Positions 47,001 to 55,479 of a DNA stretch of 64,000 bases are shown one piece after another. Position 1 is the stretch's first letter; every line of letters starts with the position of its first letter. The translations under genes and the position numbers were made by a program. Source of the stretch: Sinotaia quadrata (lineage: Eukaryota; Mollusca; Gastropoda; Architaenioglossa; Viviparidae); the NCBI GenBank assembly GCA_028829895.1, contig CM054179.1:75860544-75924543 (forward strand). Reading direction: 5' to 3'. The notes beneath the pieces were generated by a model. It was given only the letters and a program-made list of their open reading frames with translations. It ran no database searches and was not told the DNA's origin.

Positions 47001-50000
47001 TTTTAGTTTCTTTAAATTAAATTTATTCTTTATCAAAATTTCTAAGTACTGTATACTTGTTTTCACCATGAGCATGTCTTTATGTTAAGTGTGTATATTA
47101 GTTAACTTGTTAACAATGGCTAATCTTTATGTTAAGTGTGTATATTAGTTAACTTGTTAACAATGGCCAATCTTTATGTTAAGTGTGTATATTAGTTAAC
47201 TTGTTAACAATGGCCAATCTTTATGTTAAGTGTGTATATTAGTTAACTTGTTAACAATGGCCAATCTTTACTTGCCTGAGTCCAACGACTTTGGTGGCAT
47301 TTTGATGATGTTGTAGTTGTTGGGAGGGGCAAAAGAGGTGGCTAAGTTGTACAATGTGCCATCGCGATCCACATGGGGGTGTGCTGTGGACATGTGCACA
47401 GATATAATTTTCTTTAAATCAATCTGAAATAGACAAGAGAGAGAGAGAAAAAAACACAATCGTTACCTGGTGCAGATAACTAAAATACTGACACACTAAC
47501 ACAATACACAAAATCCGTATGGTCATGTTGTGTTAATGCGTAGGTCTGTCCAGTGTACCACACCCATGTCAGAAAATAGACATTTAGGCCTACAATGTAA
47601 ACCTTGCACACGAAATATTTGTGAACCAGCAAAATCTTTTCATTAAATGTTATAGTAGATCCTCGGAAACTAACTCAATATTAAACTTATGATTATATGC
47701 GAGCCTTCGAGAAATCTGTCCGTATAATGCATGCTTGTGTCCAGGGGTGGTTATCCGAACCATGGACTTATATATTTTAATAAAATTAGTGAAAAACAAA
47801 GAGATTTAATTGCTCTCTCTCTCTCACACACACTCACTCGCTCTCTCACACTGAAAAATGTCTCTTGGAAGTCGATTGCTTCATTGTGACCCTCAAACAT
47901 TGTACACAAAAAAGAAGATAATGGAGAGTGACTTCCCTTAGAAAGGCGAGTGAGAGAATCGGGGTCAACTTCTTGCAGCACAGGTGACTCAGTAAGCGCG
48001 AACAGCTTGTCGCCGTGCTTTACAATGTTGACTCCTGTTTTGTCCTCAAGGTCATCACCCGCTTCGTTTTCGTCATCCAGCTTTCTTTGATTTTTGAAAT
48101 ACGTAGCTGTCCTGTTTTCAGATTGATGTTATCAATAAATATAATTTTTTTTCTCTTCAAAACACCAAAATCTATTGATCGAACTAATTTATACGTTGTT
48201 TTTTTTAAAATTTAGATTTCTCTTCACCTGGTCTTTTACAGTTAGAATAATAAATAGGCGATTTCCGAAATTCAAGATATTCTATCAGTCAAGAAAATTT
48301 TGAGTGGAAAAAGCTGTACTTAAAAAACAAAATTTGAATAAGCACAATTTTGCTAGTGAATTTCATGAATAACGCTGACCCAGTGTCGTGTACTGACGTG
48401 GAAACGAATGCTCGCAATTGTGGAAAACGAGTTATTTTAAAATTATAAATAAAAACAATGTTTTGTTTAAAAATAAATATGTACGTTGCCATTGCATAAA
48501 TTTTAACAAAAATCTACCTTATCAACATGAATAAAAGTTTTCACTTAAATGTATTCCAACCGATTACAGCTGATTTAAAATTTACATAGGCCTATAGTTT
48601 TCCAGCTCTATGTGTGTATAACGCTAAAGCGTCCTTGACCTTCGAGCACGTGAGTATTTTGTTTTTTCCATATGGCCAGCTTTACCCTCAAGCATGTGTG
48701 AGTCTTTTGGAGCGACACTAAAGCATCCTTGACCGTCGAGCACGTGGGAGATTTTTTCCACATGGCCAGATTTATATTGCATTTTTGTTTTCATGAAACA
48801 GAAACATCATCAAAGTACTCATAAAAATACCGACGGTCAAGGTAATTTGCTAAATGATGTTCGAATTTTCACTAGTAATGTGACGTAATTAAGCCTTCCA
48901 ATAAATAAATTCATTTATGTTCCTAGCAATGTGACATAATTAAACCTTCCAATAAATAAATTCATTTATGTTCCTAGCAATGTGACGTAATTAAGCCTTC
49001 CAATAAATAAATTCATTTATGTTCCTAGCAATGTGACGTAATTAAGCCTTCCAATAAATAAATTCATTTATGTTCCTAGTAATGTGACGTAATTAAGCCT
49101 TCCAATAAATAAATTCATTTATGTTCCTAGTAATGTGACGTAATTAAGCCTTCAAATAAATAAATTCATTTATATTCCTAGCAATGCATTCATTTTAATG
49201 TATGACGGGTGACAAATACTCTAGTATTACATACTTTTAGAAAGATATTTTTCTATGACTTTGAATACTACCACTTGTGCCGGAGTAGGAGTTATTTCTC
49301 CTTGTAATGACGTCACATATTTCTGATTATTCTCCATTCGTGACTGGGTAGTAGTCATAAGCATGATTCGATGTTTTTCTAACAAACCTTGTGCGGCCTA
49401 CACACAATATTGTAGATTAAAAATTACGCCGTTTAACCTAGCTCACTACCGAACCGGCGTCGCTATATTGTCTCTAGCAAGTGGCAATATAGTTTTCAGT
49501 AATACAAGAGTAACTATATGTCTGTAGTTGAGCAAGTGCCATTATAGTTGTCTGTAAAGTATAGCAAGTGGCAATAAAGTTGTCTGTAAAGTATAGCAAG
49601 TGGCAATAAAGCTGTCTGTAAAGTATAGCAAGTGGCAATAAAGCTGTCTGTAAAGTATAGCAAGTGGCAATAAAGTTGTCTGTAAAGTATAGCAAGTGGC
49701 AATAAAGCTGTCTGTAAAGTATAGCAAGTGGCAATAAAGTTGTCTGTTAAGTATAGCAAGTGGCAATAAAGTTGTCTGTAAAGTATAGCAAGTGGCAATA
49801 AAGCTGTAAAGTATAGCAAGTGGCAATAAAGCTGTCTGTAAAGTATAGCAAGTGGCAATAAAGCTGTCTGTAAAGTATAGCAAGTGGCAATAAAGCTGTC
49901 TGTAAAGTATAGCAAGTGGCAATAAAGCTGTCTGTAAAGTATAGCAAGTGGCAATAAAGCTGTCTGTAAAGTATAGCAAGTGGCAATAAAGCTGTCTGTA

Positions 50001-50401
50001 AAGTATAGCAAGTGGCAATAAAGTTGTCTGTAAAGTATAGCAAGTGGCAATAAAGCTGTCTGTAAAGTATAGCAAGTGGCAATAAAGCTGTCTGTAAAGT
50101 ATAGCAAGTGGCAATAAAAGCTGTCTGTAAAGTATAGCAAGTGGCAATAAAGCTGTCTGTAAAGTATAGCAAGTGGCAATAAAGCTGTCTGTAAAGTATA
50201 GCAAGTGGCAATAAAGTTGTCTGTAAAGTATAGCAAGTGGCAATAAAGCTGTACACGTGTCATTATTGTAGTTGTATGTAGCACCACGCATCTTACTAGA
50301 TGTATATTTTTGTCTGTAACACAGCAAAATATTACAATTGTTGTATGTCGCACCAGGCTGTTCTATACTTATTTATTGCTCTTCAGCTCGCTCGCTCTCT
50401 C

Positions 50402-50496
<95 letters not shown>

Positions 50497-52416
50497 CTCT
50501 CTCTCTAAATAATATCAGATCAGTGGTAATATTCCAAAGCAGATCCTTAAACTATAACGTTCTAATTAAAAAAAAAATATCCTTGTTAAGATTTAAACCT
50601 GTCCGCGAAATCATCTAAAGCTGGAGATAGACATGAAACTCAAATTAATCAATCAGCTGCATTAGCTCCTTGGTGTGGAGCAAAAATCAGTTAAGTTGTT
50701 GCTACAAAAAGCCCTCGGATGTACTGACAACTAGGGAAACAACTGAGCAATATCGCCTTCTGCTTACCCTGAAAACGTAGTCATACATGGATCGGGGTAT
50801 TCTTTCGTCACACCATCTTCAGCAACTGCCAAACGATTCGCCTTAACTGCCCGCAGCCATGCTTCAGGGTGAAGGACGCGAGAGGTGTAAATGACGCGTC
50901 CGCTCTTGACGTCAAAGCGATGCAGCACAGCATAGCCTTCAAAGAGATGGCTACTTCCATTTTCGTTTTCTTCAAACAGCCCACATCCGTTGCGGTACAG
51001 GGTCCCGTTTAGCCAGTAGGGTATTTCACCTTTGAGATATAATGGTAAAACTGTTGTATTCTTAATAATATAATTTGCACCACTAGTATAAAATCTGATC
51101 CACGTATCTTATGACTAAATGGAACCCCACCCCACCCCCTGCACACACATAATGGAAAAGAAATTGCAGAGATATCAGTAAAATGCGAAATATTTTAATG
51201 TGATTCTCGATCATTAAATCCCCTCAGTGACGTCAAGAAAACAGGGTTAAGATACAAAATGAAATTGGGACAGTTAATTAGCCACCTGTTATATACTGAT
51301 AATATTAAGCTATACGGTAGTTAATGAAAACTACACCATTTTGTTTTCACCAGTAGTATCGACATTTTTAGAGAGGATATTCAGGTGAAAATTCCGACAT
51401 TAAAATGTGAAAGATCTATCATCCAGAAAGGAAAAATCAAATCCCCCAAAGGCATATGTATATATATGTAAAAAAATAAATTATATCGAAAAGTTGAAAG
51501 AAGTTTCAATGGAGAAAATATACAAATATCTGGATATACTTTAACAGCAGGAAAATATGCAGGCCAAAGTGAAGACCGAGGTCACAGAATATCTGGATAT
51601 ACTTTAACAGCAGGAAAATATGCAGGCCAAAGTAAAGACCGAGGTCACAATATGAACAGGAAGAAAGGGAAATAATTAACTCTATACTAAACGGTGCCAA
51701 CAAAACACATTCATTATTGCGTATGCAATACCTGAAATCAGCTGCAGCAGGGCTGTTATAGACTGGATTATAGACGAGATCAAGAACATTATAAAAATAT
51801 TCACAATGTATAAAGCTCTACACAAAACAAAAGATACACATTATGAAAAAACAGTTGTAGATAAACTCAAAAACAGAAGTTGACAGTAAAATAAAACAGA
51901 TGAAGATAAACTAAAAAAAAAAATAAAAAAAATGTAGATATGCTCAAAAACAGATGTAGACTCCAAAACAGATGCAGAAACAGTTAAAATACAAATGAAG
52001 ACAGACTAAAAACTTACATAGACACACTCAAAAACAGCTGTAGACTCAAAAGCAAATGTAGACAGTGAAAAACTAAATGTAGACTGACTAAAATCACAGA
52101 TGTAAACAGACTAAAACCTGACATCTCTCAGAAGTCTAGTAGAATTCCGAGACCAAAGTTAACAACCGCCAGATAAAAGTCTTGAGAAGTCAGTAATAAT
52201 AACTGGATTAAAAAACGGGATTCACACAAAAAACACGAGCAACACATCACGACTGTACGAACCAAGCACTAAGCACAAAATCAGCAAGATCTCAAAAGAT
52301 TCGAAATGCCGAAAAACATAAAAGCACCAATCGAACACACACTGTCACTGTCAATGGGTCTGTAATTGTGGAGTCAGTGTGTTTGTGTACGTGTGTTGTT
52401 GTTGTGTGTGTGCGCG

Positions 52417-52459
<43 letters not shown>

Positions 52460-52890
52460 ATGTATTAATTTGAAGAATCACCATGACAACTGCAATTTAC
52501 ATCTAATGTAGTAACATCTGATAGTTGGGTATTTTTCTTGTAGTGATAGCCTGCCGTCTGAAATATTTCGCGTGATATTCAATATCGTTTACTACACTTC
52601 CAAGCAATGTTCCCTGTAAGGTGCGTGGCCGCGCAGCTCTTTAGACAATGCCGCGCAGCAATTTCAAAATTCTGCGCAGTTTTTGGTAGCCAGCTCAAAC
52701 AACCGCCAGTTCCGCGCACACAGGGAAAATATTTGAGGGAACGTTGCTTCCAAGTGTGTAACGCACCTGTTACAACAGTTTCAACTGGCACACGGGTGTC
52801 GACATCCTTTTGGAATAGCAACCATGTCACACTACTGAGGTCACCGCGTGCATCTTTTTGCTCCGTGCCTCTGACCCCTGAACTGTCCAT
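34879..52890 (-). CDS. Carotenoid oxygenase A (BCO1/BCO2/RPE65 family), complete, 10 coding exons
   Basis: The product is a seven-bladed beta-propeller non-heme iron enzyme that cleaves carotenoids or acts on retinoids. Exons in transcript order are 52767-52890, 50768-51029, 47937-48111, 47276-47423, 45517-45731, 44705-44953, 40738-40846, 40240-40340, 39405-39516 and 34879-35039, totalling 1656 nt (551 aa plus TAA), close to the usual 530-550. All four iron-binding histidines are present: H202 (TAHPHVD), H262 (SYSHSFG), H336 (FTFHFIN) and H543 (MTFHGNF). GEIPYWLNGTLYRNG and YPDPC near the N terminus are family signatures. Exon 3 ends at a GG instead of GT donor, and intron 4 is GC-AG. If the exon 3 donor is dead, a downstream in-frame donor would add 33 residues. 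BCO1-, BCO2- and RPE65-type roles cannot be separated by eye. A tandem paralogue lies upstream. Confidence 0.92.
35440..35610. repeat. Degenerate repeat of about 30 bp
   Basis: Five or six diverged units of the type GGCCTTCTATTATCATTTTA plus TACGG lie in gene A intron 9, about 400 bp upstream of exon 10. Confidence 0.7.
36193..36527. repeat. 48-bp minisatellite, 7 copies
   Basis: Seven units start CCCTACCATTGACAAC and end GATTATAAAAT, with only a few differences. The period is a multiple of 3, so two plus-strand frames stay open across it (36117-36713 and 36176-36586). These are artefacts of the repeat inside gene A intron 9. Confidence 0.93.
36720..38130 (-). mobile_element. LINE ORF1-like fragment, minus strand
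   Basis: On minus, 38126-37776 includes SGKAKHLSLQPISLQFLLHE followed by ITAAPEI. It parallels ASKATHFRLKAENADFNTML followed by LRITETKI on plus at about 43390-43490. A further stretch at 37677-37465 (TMETKERLKLPPSTHVKRN) parallels TIYRKSVPNNRHYNLRKG. Both are followed by Q/N/T-rich low-complexity sequence. They look like two broken copies of one element's ORF1 in opposite orientation. The family is not identified beyond non-LTR-like. Confidence 0.5.
39405..39516 (-). CDS. Carotenoid oxygenase A coding exon 9
   Basis: The exon encodes LIKLDLHTRTPVFWTEEDYD and then PGEPVFVPRPGGMEEDDG. EP.FVPRP...EDDG is the diagnostic C-terminal motif. Its 112 nt equal the homologous exon of gene B. Confidence 0.95.
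39715..40025. repeat. Degenerate repeat of about 50 bp in gene A intron 8
   Basis: Units centred on GACTTATTGTCCCAAAAGTA recur five to seven times with much divergence, ending about 215 bp before the exon 8 donor side. Confidence 0.65.
40240..40340 (-). CDS. Carotenoid oxygenase A coding exon 8
   Basis: The exon encodes DRIYLELPRINYELVAGKKY and then RFVYGTSLLTSKQR. E.PRINY...KKYR(Y/F) is a family signature. The acceptor is TTCCAG and the donor GTAAGT. Confidence 0.93.
40738..40846 (-). CDS. Carotenoid oxygenase A coding exon 7
   Basis: The exon encodes VPVGHNLQPLAYTTARAKVT and then SPGVVHLTPDFICKSK. It corresponds to the variable segment between VLPLN.(D/N)K and ELPRINY. The acceptor is TACCAG and the donor GTACAT. 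Confidence 0.85.
41519..41954. mobile_element. hAT-like MITE, 436 bp, with poly-G expansion at one end
   Basis: One end reads a C/G-run followed by AGGCAAACTCCGACCCGCAG. The other, in reverse complement, reads CAGAGGCGGGCAAACTTTTG. Both match the CAGxGGCGGGCAAACT ends common in hAT MITEs. AAGTAGAC flanks it at 41511-41518 and 41955-41962. The expected GGGGCGGG at the 5' end has expanded to a long G run, and a second G run lies at 41780-41792. It lies in gene A intron 6. Confidence 0.75.
42360..44660 (+). mobile_element. LINE ORF1-like fragments, plus strand
   Basis: Several broken frames lie in gene A intron 6, antisense to the gene. The frame 42365-42700 contains TGLESAFAGQTCFLNGH, resembling TGLKSALADQTDAPW near 44490. 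The frame 43280-43639 has GNQLKTLLDNRATIRRPTFD and RHYNLRKG. Downstream, 43800-44330 encodes Q/N/H-rich low complexity. The relation to the minus-strand copy at 36720-38130 supports a repeated element rather than a host gene. Sequence between these parts (42720-43270) carries recurring TAAGCACACC motifs of unknown origin. Confidence 0.5.
44705..44953 (-). CDS. Carotenoid oxygenase A coding exon 6, third iron-binding His
   Basis: The exon encodes IRFYLIDRRQGNQVLSTQYL, then GNACFTFHFINCYDDGES, then VVVDLASYDDINIINDLNV, ending RRYVLPLNINK. FTFHFINCYDD holds H336. The frame stays open well into the intron, giving a misleading 246-codon open frame. The exon ends at AAG|GTGGGA, in phase with exon 7. 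Confidence 0.93.
45517..45731 (-). CDS. Carotenoid oxygenase A coding exon 5, second iron-binding His
   Basis: The exon encodes EEDMLRKVKLVASVQARWNF, then GISYSHSFGMSEKFFIILEQ, then PATLSSLKIFGEGTTFKPSS, ending DLHPQEK. YSHSFGMSE contains H262. The acceptor TTTTCAG and the first codons are the source of the adjacent 45732-45949 tandem repeats. The donor is GTGAGA. Confidence 0.92.
45732..45949. repeat. Minisatellite of about 48 bp derived from the exon 5 splice acceptor
   Basis: Four imperfect copies start near 45752, 45801, 45848 and 45899. Each repeats TAGCTTCACCTTCCG...TGCA...TCTTCTTCTGAAAACCAC, which on minus is the gene A exon 5 acceptor plus about its first 30 coding bases. On minus, copies 2 and 4 keep the CAG of the acceptor. 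Copies 1 and 3 have it changed (CGA, CAAG). Confidence 0.85.
47077..47270. repeat. 47-bp minisatellite, about 4 copies, next to exon 4 donor
   Basis: Near-identical units contain TCTTTATGTTAAGTGTGTAT and TTAACTTGTTAACAATGGCC. The last unit ends at the GC donor of gene A exon 4, so the intron begins in the array. Confidence 0.92.
47276..47423 (-). CDS. Carotenoid oxygenase A coding exon 4, first iron-binding His
   Basis: The exon encodes IDLKKIISVHMSTAHPHVDR, then DGTLYNLATSFAPPNNYN, ending PPKSLDS plus one base. TAHPHVD carries iron ligand H202. The donor is CAG|GCAAGT, a GC donor. The nearby GTAAAG would break the frame with exon 5. Confidence 0.88.
47937..48111 (-). CDS. Carotenoid oxygenase A coding exon 3, non-canonical donor
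   Basis: The exon encodes TATYFKNQRKLDDENEAGDD, then TGVNIVKHGDKLFALTESP, ending DPDSLTRLSK. The family boundary falls after AAG, but the next bases are GGAAGT, one change from consensus GTAAGT. Exon 4 starts in phase 0, which confirms this boundary by homology. A canonical GTGAGT at 47837-47832, also phase 0, would extend the exon to 47838 and add GSHSPL...SVRER (33 residues). Confidence 0.72.
48875..49186. repeat. 51-bp minisatellite, 6 copies
   Basis: Units contain AATGTGACGTAATTAAGCC and AATAAATTCATTTATGTTCC and are 95% or more alike by eye, which suggests recent expansion. The array lies in gene A intron 2. Confidence 0.93.
49517..50251. repeat. 32-bp minisatellite, about 22 copies
   Basis: Units contain GTATAGCAAGTGGCAATAAA and GCTGTCTGTAAA. 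They are nearly identical, with one unit shortened (near 49803) and one with an extra A (near 50119). On minus all three frames lack stops over most of the array, producing overlapping frames of up to 279 codons with a 32-residue periodic peptide. It lies in gene A intron 2, and there is no sign of a real protein. Confidence 0.95.
50405..50507. repeat. (CA)n(CT)n microsatellite
   Basis: About 45 CA dinucleotides are followed by a short CT run, 260 bp from the gene A exon 2 donor. Confidence 0.97.
50768..51029 (-). CDS. Carotenoid oxygenase A coding exon 2
   Basis: The exon encodes GEIPYWLNGTLYRNGCGLFE, then SSHLFEGYAVLHRFDVKSG, then RVLHPEAWLRAVKANRLAV, ending EYPDPCMTTFS. It contains the WL.GTL.RNG and PDPC family motifs. 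The acceptor is TCAAAG and the donor GTAAGC. Confidence 0.92.
51195..51860 (+). mobile_element. LINE reverse transcriptase fragment, second copy
   Basis: The fragment reads KTGLRYKMKLGQLISHLLYT and then DNIKLYG, then KYLDIL and QAKVKTEV, with frameshifts. It is the same family as the INTS11 intron copy ([20 protein letters not shown]). An in-frame 63-bp segment (unit starting ATATCTGGATATACTTTAAC) is duplicated at 51526 and 51589. It is antisense in gene A intron 1. Confidence 0.75.
51870..52120. repeat. Degenerate A-rich short repeats
   Basis: Loose repetition of ACTCAAAAACAGATGTAGAC follows the LINE fragment, and may be an expanded A-rich tail of it. Confidence 0.55.
52420..52459. repeat. 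(GA)n microsatellite
   Basis: About twenty AG dinucleotides lie in gene A intron 1. Confidence 0.96.
52605..52746. mobile_element. hAT-like MITE, 142 bp, with 8-bp target duplication
   Basis: The element starts CAATGTTCCCTGTAAG and ends, in reverse complement, CAACGTTCCCTCAAATA. It is flanked by CTTCCAAG on both sides (52597-52604 and 52747-52754). It is GC-rich (GCGCAG, CCGCGCA) against an AT-rich background. It lies 20 bp inside gene A intron 1 from the exon 1 donor. Confidence 0.85.
52767..52890 (-). CDS. Carotenoid oxygenase A coding exon 1 (start)
   Basis: The exon encodes MDSSGVRGTEQKDARGDLSS and then VTWLLFQKDVDTRVPVETVV, ending T plus one base. It leads directly into GEIPYWLNGT. The acceptor just before the ATG has a long pyrimidine tract, and the donor is GTGCGT. 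There is no obvious mitochondrial presequence, though the N terminus is short. Confidence 0.85.
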
Positions 52891-53055
52891 GACCTAATTA
52901 GCAGACAGCAGGAAAAAAAAATGTTCAATGGACTAACGATTTTGTAGTGAAAGGTTAGACGCCATTAGTACTCGTGAACTAAGCTAGTTTACTATACTAC
53001 TACTGAATGCCACTGCTGAAATAAAATAAAAGGTTGGATTACTGAATAAGCTTAC

Positions 53056-53138
53056 AGGTTGGCTGCCTCACTTGTTCAAGCAGCGCCTCAGCATAAAGTC
53101 TGCCTGCACCTCCATAAAATCTGTAAACTTCCTGAATC
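53056..53138 (-). other. Probable 5' UTR exon of carotenoid oxygenase A
   Basis: On minus, TACTCTCAG precedes this stretch and the donor AACCT|GTAAGC follows it. Coding exon 1 is preceded by a strong acceptor tract (TTTTTTCCTGCTGTCTGC followed by TAATTAG), and its ATG comes three bases later, so an upstream exon must exist. If joined as drawn there is an in-frame TGA before the ATG, so the exon would be non-coding. The left boundary could instead be a transcription start. Confidence 0.35.
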
Positions 53139-53519
53139 CTGAGAGTATTCATACACCAAGGAGTATAGCCAAGTGGAATATAGCAGAATTGGAGAGAAAG
53201 AGTCAATAATAATAAAACAACAAAAAATAATAATACCTATCAATCTAACAGACAGAAATTTTACATTTTCTCAGTAGTCATGAATTAGCAGGCCTGGTTC
53301 CACGAGATATACAATACTCGTAAAAAAAAAAATCAATAAAGGTCAGTGTTGTCCAAGACAAAGATGGTTTCGGTCGAGAAATGACGGTGGAGATGATAGT
53401 AATAATGATCTAAAACTTCAGTAAACTGTGACACTTGGTTTGGTTTTGGTTACGTGAACTAATTTGCAACTAAACGGGATTTTTTTCATCTAGATTTAAA
53501 GTCTATAACATTGAGTTCT

Positions 53520-53840
53520 TCAATGGCAGAGAGGAACTGGACAAGAATGGGAAGAAAGAGAGAGAGATGGACAAGAGAAAGAGGACAAGAAGGAGAGAAA
53601 GATGGACAAGAGAAAGAGAAGGACAAGAAGAAGAGAAAGATGGACACGAGAATGAGAGAAACAGAAGGACAAGAAGAAGAGAAAGATGGACACGAGAAAG
53701 AGAATGAGAGAAAGAGAAGGACAAGAAGGAGAGAAAGAGAAGGACAAAAAGGAAAGAAAGAGAGAGAAAGAGAAGAACAAGAAGGAAAGAGAGAGGAAGA
53801 TGGACAAGAGGGAAAGAAAGGGACCAGGAAGGAGAAACAG
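53520..53840. repeat. Polypurine GAGAAAGA-rich tract
   Basis: The plus strand is almost all A and G, with recurring GGACAAGA and GAGAAAGA blocks. Highly charged plus-strand (K/E/R) and S/F/L-rich minus-strand open frames result from composition. Such tracts can form triplex DNA; nothing here shows that it does. Confidence 0.85.
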
Positions 53841-54578
53841 ACAGATATGAACATGAAGGGGAAGAAATAGTTTACAAAATAAACGAAAGAAAGAAAGAAA
53901 GAAAAGCAGATCCAGAGGGAAAGAGTTAAAGACGAAAAAACCTTACTTAGCTACAGTAATCCAATTGGCAAGTTTTCAAGTCACTCTGTATAAGCACGCA
54001 ACCTAAAGCAGACTAAAACCTGAATAGTAATTACAAACAAGAAAAAACACTAGTCCCAGCACAACTGTCACTTAAGAACCGAGTCGGCACTGTGGCTGTC
54101 ACGATGGAGATGTGTGAATAAGTTACACATTATTTGAGGAACCAGTTACGTCAACCTTGACCCTCTCCCCCAAATGCCTACAACGGCTTGCTTGTCATCT
54201 GACGTCAAGGCAATTCCGTCTTGGTCTGAATATATTCATCATCATGAAAGCAAGCTTTCAAAGAAAAAGAAAAAAAGAAAGCGGGAGGGAAAAGAATTAC
54301 TACTACCACCCCCAACATGAAATCGTTCTCAATCTTTCTGCCCAAAAACAAGCGGCTACTTTGTGTTGCCTATCGTTTACTCTAGTATGACGTCACTAGA
54401 GAATGGTAACGCTTACAAATGTTGGCGTTGGTTAATTTATTTACGGGGTTAGGTCATTTGCAAATGCTAAAGTACTTTATGTTCTTATTGTTGATAGATG
54501 GGACGAAACAGGTCTACAGGAGGCCAGCCCCTTGACTTGTGTACCATAGTATAGTTGTGTGATGCCATTATGCAATTT

Positions 54579-54855
54579 GAAGACACGCGATGAGACGCTT
54601 TCAAGACACGTGATGAGATACTTTCAAGACACGGGATGAGGCACTTTAAAGACACGCATGAGACACTTTCAAGACACGAGATGAGGCACTTTTAAGATGC
54701 ACGATGAGACATTTTCAAGACACGCATGAGACAATTTCAACTCACAATTTGAGACACTTTCAAGATACGTGATGAGATTCTTTTCAAGACACAAGATGAG
54801 ACACTTTTAAGACATGCAATGAGACACCTTCAAAAGCGATATTTTCAAGACACAC
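54579..54855. repeat. Minisatellite of about 24 bp, 11-12 copies
   Basis: Units resemble TTTCAAGACACGTGATGAGA plus CAC, of variable length (19-25 bp). The array is upstream of gene A. Confidence 0.85.
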
Positions 54856-55132
54856 ACTGAAACAAATTTGAATAATTGGAAACAATGGACAGATATCTCA
54901 CAGAACACCATTCCAAATGGTACACGGTAAAGTTTCTTTACCAGTAACTGATTCAAGGACAGTTGTTTGTGGTATTGTGTCATTTGTTTGTGATCTGAAT
55001 GAAAAGATAATATTCTTGTCACACTAAAGTGTCCTAGTTTTAAGTGGTGTTAGAAGACAAACCTAATGGTCGAGAGCATCTCCCTTGGTCTTCTGGAATT
55101 GTCATCCCATGCATAAGCTGACTGTTTGACTT

Positions 55133-55479
55133 GCAGGACCTTGACTGTCCACTACTCACCTGTAAGACCTTGACTGTTCTCCATTTACCTGTAAGACCTA
55201 GACTGTTCTCTATTTACCTGTAAGACCTGGACAGTGCTCTATTTACCTGTAAGACCTGGACTGTTCTCCATTTACCTGTAAGACCTGGACTATTCTTCAT
55301 TTACCTGTAAGACCTTGACTGTTCTCCATTTACCTGTAAGACCTGGACAGTGCTCTATTTACCTGTAAGACCTTGACTGTTCTCCATTTACCTGTAAGAC
55401 CTGGACTGTTCTCCATTTACCTGTAAGACCTTGACTGTTCTCTATTCACGTGTAAGACCTTGATTGTTCTCTATTTACC
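55133..55479. repeat. 29-bp minisatellite, about 12 copies
   Basis: Units read ACCTGTAAGACCTTGACTGT plus TCTCCATTT, with alternating CTTG/CTGG and TTCT/TGCT variants that suggest higher-order duplication. Each unit contains CCTGTAAGA, which looks like a splice donor on plus. Confidence 0.92.

Noticed and set aside
49517..50251. Possible CRISPR-like array of 32-bp repeats
   Set aside because: The repeats are directly adjacent with no spacers, the DNA is eukaryotic, and there are no cas genes.
49514..50353. Minus-strand open frames of 279, 261 and 169 codons
   Set aside because: They are different frames of one 32-bp tandem repeat and share the same periodic peptide. No independent coding signal is present.
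34879..52890. Calling carotenoid oxygenase A a pseudogene
   Set aside because: All exons are open and all four iron-binding histidines are present. The single GG donor could be bypassed or be a sequencing error.
53486..53870. Charged K/E/R-rich and S/F/L-rich open frames on opposite strands
   Set aside because: They are composition artefacts of a polypurine tract.
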